A DNA stretch of 64,000 nucleotides, taken from contig JAYEVH010000331.1 of assembly GCA_036346255.1 (NCBI GenBank), forward strand, positions 1-64,000, read 5' to 3'. The notes beneath the pieces are model-generated. The model did not search any database, was not told the DNA's origin, and was given only the letters and a program-made list of their open reading frames with translations. This document shows, piece after piece, positions 60,486-64,000 of the stretch; within the stretch, counting starts at the first letter, position 1; each line of letters begins with the position of its first letter. The DNA comes from Ampelocalamus luodianensis (lineage: Eukaryota; Streptophyta; Magnoliopsida; Poales; Poaceae). Made by a program: the position numbers and the translations under genes.

Positions 60486-61145
60486 AATAAACTTATGTGG
60501 TCGAACTCTTCAACCACCAGTGGCTTGGCCATGCACTTTCTTTATCCGACCACTTTGAGGGGACCAGAGATATCTCTCCTGTTATGTTAGGAGGGGAAAA
60601 TCTCATATCCGACCAGTCACATCCCTCCGCATGTTTTATAGCATACTCGAACGCTACCTTTAGAACTACCCAATTACGGAATAGCGTTTGGCAACCCCTA
60701 AGAGTGTTATTACACATGTAGGGATCCATGCTGATCTCAGGTCTAAGGATTATACATCATCATTGGTTGAGACGAACTAATGACACATAGAATAATAACA
60801 ATCTTAATAGTATCTCAAGGTGTGTCTATCCAACACCATGTTCTCTAACATGTGTTCACATTATTGATTCGATATCCCTATATCCATGACTGTTGAAACG
60901 TGGTCATCAATCAATACATCTGCTAGTCGGTAGGATCACTGGTGTTTAGACTAGTGACATCCGACCAGGGTTACATTTAGAACGACATCATCATAAGTTT
61001 AAAAGAGTTTCACCAACGAGCCACATACTTGTTGATCTATAACTAATGATTCATTAAAGGAACTGAATAACATTTATTCAATAACTCATAAACATAGTCG
61101 TGATACAATCATCTCTATGATTGTCTCTAGGGCATATCACCAACA
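60486..61145 (-). mobile_element. Copia LTR 5' part, BARE-1/RIRE1-like
   Basis: On the minus strand it starts TGTTGGTGATATGCCCTAGA and continues GACAATCATAGAG. This resembles the LTR start of the BARE-1/RIRE1/Angela group of Ty1/copia elements (recalled family feature). Only about 660 bp is present; it is cut on the left where element C begins. Confidence 0.7.
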
Positions 61146-61503
61146 CATATTGCAAGTGCATAAGCAACAAGCGTGGCGTAGCATGCACATGTGGATGATC
61201 CTCTGACGGTTCGTCCTTTTAGCCTGCATAGTACCTTGAACCGAAGCTCCATTGTGCCCATTTTGAATGGCCGGTGCATGTCACCCTTCTTGCTCTTCTC
61301 CTCTATGTACTTGGTGATCATGTTGGAGTACATTACTCTTTCATTTACCATGAAGAGTGATGAGTTGTTGCGTCAGTCAACAAAGTATTTTGTGGTACAA
61401 CGCATAATTGCCTTCACAATACCTACTAAAGAGAGGCACCTTATGCCACACATGACCCAATTATACACCTCAGCTATATTCGTAGTCATGACACCATACC
61501 GAG
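61146..61503 (-). pseudogene. MULE transposase C-terminal fragment
   Basis: The minus strand reads TRYGVMTTNIAEVYNWVMCG, IRCLSLVGIVKAIMR, a stop, then MVNERVMYSNMITKYIEEKS and FKMGTMELRFKVLCR. The MTTNxAE motif and what follows match the C-terminal part of plant MuDR-type transposases (family recalled, not searched). The zinc (SWIM-like) end is not clear and the N-terminus is missing. Copia LTR starts lie on both sides. Confidence 0.6.
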
Positions 61504-61606
61504 TGTTGCTGATATGCTCTAGAGGCAATCATAGAGATGATTGTATCATGTCTGTGTTCATAAGTTATAGAATAAATATTATTATCTTTCTTGGATTAAT
61601 TATTAT
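61504..61606 (+). mobile_element. Second copia LTR start, opposite strand
   Basis: TGTTGCTGATATGCTCTAGAGG and the following CAATCATAGAGATGATTGTA match the inverted copy at 61145 leftward for about 80 bp, until another LTR starts at 61607. Confidence 0.7.
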
Positions 61607-63349
61607 TGTCACATCCCCATTTTTAGTTAATGGAATTAGTATGCGTATCTTTACCATGCATTTTGTTTTGGAGCATTGTCATCTTTTATTGCACTTGACA
61701 AATCATAATAAAAGGTTAAACTTTAACCTAAATAAACTAAATCGAAAGAAAAATAGAAATAAGTCTCTATGAAATAATTTATTTAAATACTATAATATTT
61801 TCTTGAGTAAATATTTTTCCCAAATTTTTGGAGCTTAACCTAGCCCAGAAAATTCAAACTCTTTTCAATAACTTACTCTAGGTTTGTTTTTAGAATAAGC
61901 AAATAAAAGTTGAAAAGTGAGGTTTAAGAATTTATTTAAGTACTAGGGCATTCCAAGAACCTCCCTAATTTATTCAGAATTTTAGGATTTTATTTGCTAT
62001 TTTTAGCACCGATCAAAGTAGAAGAGTTGGTTTAAATCCTAGTCAAACTTTGGGCTCAGTCCAAACAGTGTTGGATTCGGGCCCGACCCTTGCGACTTGA
62101 TTCGATCGAGCCACCGAACTGTTCCTAGTCCGAACCACACTCCGGAACGTGCCACTTTGTGTCAGCGGCGAGGCGGGCCCATTTGTTAGCTTCCTCTTCC
62201 TCGTCGTGGGGTGAGTTGTTACGTGAAGCGCCCGCCGCGTCGTTGCGAGCTCAGAGCCGTGCGGTGGGCGTTGTCAATCCACCACATGCATCCTCAATCG
62301 AGCATCGCGTCCATGCCATTGCCGTTTCGTCATCTCCACGAGCTAAAAACCTCGCACCCCTCTCATTCTCCCCATTCTTCCTCGCAGGGCTGAGGAAGGA
62401 GAGGCTCGCCTTGGCACATTTCCCCGGTAAACACTGCATCACTAAGTCCCTTACCTTCCTCCTTACATGCCATTTCCATTTCAGCAAATTGGAGACACTG
62501 TTCTTGTTTGTAGTTCTCGTGACAAGATCGTGTCATTTTTGACTCTAGAGCGCGCTCCCAAAGACAACCCCAAGTCTTCTTCACCTTCGGTGAGTATTGT
62601 CCTTGGTTTTGTGCGTCAGCTTGTGCCTTTAGGTATAAGAATGATTTACCCTCAACTCAATCTCTTAATGCGTCACAGGAACCCGAGGATTTTGATGTTT
62701 TCATTTGTAATATCTTATTTATTTACAGAGAATATAAGAAGATTGAGAGATTCCTTATTTGTCTCACACAGATACAAGATAGAATTTGTAATCATCTTGC
62801 AACGTGATTTTCGTGACTGGAACGGCTTCGAATGAAAAACCTCATAACTACAAAGTTGTAGATCATTTTCCATAGTCCAATTTAGAGTCCTCATTGACCT
62901 AATTTGGAGTTCCGAACTTTGAGATATGGGGCCTGCTAGGCAGGCTGCACAGAGAACTAAGATCTGCAACTAAGTCAGCTTCCAAGGCAAATTTTGTATT
63001 GAAGACGACGTTTTTAGAAAAGCTCCACAAATAGGAAGTTGAAGTACTATGAGTTAGATAAATTGGAAGACAAGAATCACTCCATTTTGAGTTTAGGAGA
63101 GAAAGTTATGACCTCCAAAGTGTTTGCTGCAAAAAAAAGAAAATTTGAGAACCTAGGCCCCGGGCCTTTAGCCCAGGAGGCCCATGAGGGGGCCAGCAAA
63201 GTGGGAAAGGGGGGAGGGGTGGCTGAAACCCTAGAACACCTCCCTCCTTGCGCCTCCTCTCCCCTAGAGCTGCCACCCTCCTTCCTCCTTGGCACCCAGG
63301 TCCAGCACCTCCCCTTGCGTCGTTGGTGTCCTCCTCCACCGTTGGTGGT
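61607..63349 (+). mobile_element. Gypsy-like LTR fragment
   Basis: Begins TGTCACATCCCCATTTTT, the TGTNACA-type start of the gypsy LTRs here, and has a GC-rich block at 62150-62420. A second GC-rich block at 63150-63340 ends where the next LTR starts. No conserved protein was found; frames in the GC-rich blocks look like chance. The right end is missing. Confidence 0.5.
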
Positions 63350-64000
63350 TGTAACATCCCAAGTTTAGACTTGTGTTTCAAATGTAAGAAAATGTGTAGA
63401 AATTAAAAAAATTTCTTACATTTTGTATTTCCTGTATGTTCTAAACAATTCTTGTAAAAGGATTATGGAAATACAAAGTCACAAGTCTTTTGATCCAAAT
63501 CTTGACCCTTCAAAAACATTCTTGTCAAATCTTGAGATCATCCTTTGGAAATATTTTTCCTAACTCCTAGGGATGGTATGTGACCCCTCTGAAAAATTTC
63601 ACAATTTTTAGAAATTGTTCGAACATTTTAGAGGGCAGTCAAACCTGTTTGATTGTTATTCAAACCCTAGCTCAGCACCTTACTGAATTTTTGGAGGAAG
63701 ATTCACTACATAAAAACCTATGAAAATTTTATACAAGGTCAATGACAAAGTTAGTAAGCTCCTGTAAAAATTTCAGAATTTTTGGAGTTGTTTTTCTACC
63801 TTAAACAAATCCCCAAAAGTCCAGCTCAATTTAAAAACATAAATGCTAAACCTAGTATGAGTCAGACTCGAGCCCAAGGCAAGTGACTCGGTCTAACTCA
63901 GTCACCTACTGCACCTCGGGCTCGCTTAAAGGACGTGTTCGATCCCGGCCGTTAATTTTCAATCGGGCGGCCCTCGTTCGCGAGAACATTCGGACCTCCC
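63350..64000 (+). mobile_element. B-like LTR 5' end, runs off the window
   Basis: TGTAACATCCCAAGTTTAG, then CTTGTGTTTCAAATGTAAGA, aligns with the inner end of LTR B read on its own strand (27387 leftward). Homology continues through the CACAAGT and TTCCTAAC stretches to the edge. It is the 5' end of a plus-strand copy nested in 61607-63349. Confidence 0.75.

Noticed and set aside
61191..61772. 193-codon plus-strand frame
   Set aside because: It is antisense to the MULE transposase motif and then runs into LTR sequence. Its composition is chance-like.
62159..62542. 127-codon plus-strand frame
   Set aside because: No domain recognised. It sits in the GC-rich block of an LTR-like fragment, and overlapping frames on the other strand are equally open.

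Overview
The window is plant nuclear DNA, most likely from a grass. It is almost entirely nested LTR retrotransposons. I found no host gene I would defend, no rRNA or tRNA gene and no CRISPR array. The grass assignment is an inference from a Tourist-like element with TTA target duplications, a copia LTR resembling the BARE-1/RIRE1 type, and Ty3/gypsy polyproteins that end in a chromodomain-like segment (Tekay/Del-like).

Layout. 1-1493 is the end of a + strand gypsy LTR cut by the window edge. 1494-3417 is low-copy spacer. 3418-16358 is element A (minus strand): two LTRs of about 4.1 kb around a 4.7 kb gag-pol region. 16359-16821 is a GC-rich flank and 16822-17247 a Tourist-like MITE. 17248-22303 is a mosaic of LTR-like pieces. 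22304-37568 is element B (minus strand) with LTRs of about 5.1 kb. B sits beside element E (plus strand), of which only the integrase C-terminus (37569-38132) and the 3' LTR (38133-40978) remain. E abuts the truncated 3' LTR of element D (minus strand, 40979-51405). Then come two LTR stubs (51406-52074, 52075-52309) and element C (plus strand, 52310-60485), which has gag traces but no recognisable pol and a 4.2 kb 3' LTR. 60486-61606 holds two diverging copia LTR starts around a Mutator-like (MULE) transposase fragment. 61607-63349 is another LTR fragment, into which a B-like + strand LTR begins at 63350 and leaves the window.

A, B and D share one plan, read on the minus strand: LTR, primer binding site, gag with a zinc knuckle, protease, reverse transcriptase with FIDD, RNase H, integrase, chromodomain-like tail, polypurine tract, LTR. 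All are frame-broken, but many breaks fall at CAG/CTG trinucleotides, which are scarce in these elements and normal in element C. The two LTRs of A, and those of B, are nearly identical in AT-rich stretches. The simplest reading is young insertions carrying systematic sequence errors at CHG-methylated sites rather than old decay, so coding capacity cannot be judged from this sequence.

Most unusual structure: a block around the 12-bp palindrome CTATTCGAATAG is kept in nearly every long LTR although those LTRs differ elsewhere. LTR C also carries a 30/31-bp dimeric tandem array and a run of small hairpins upstream of a likely TATA promoter.
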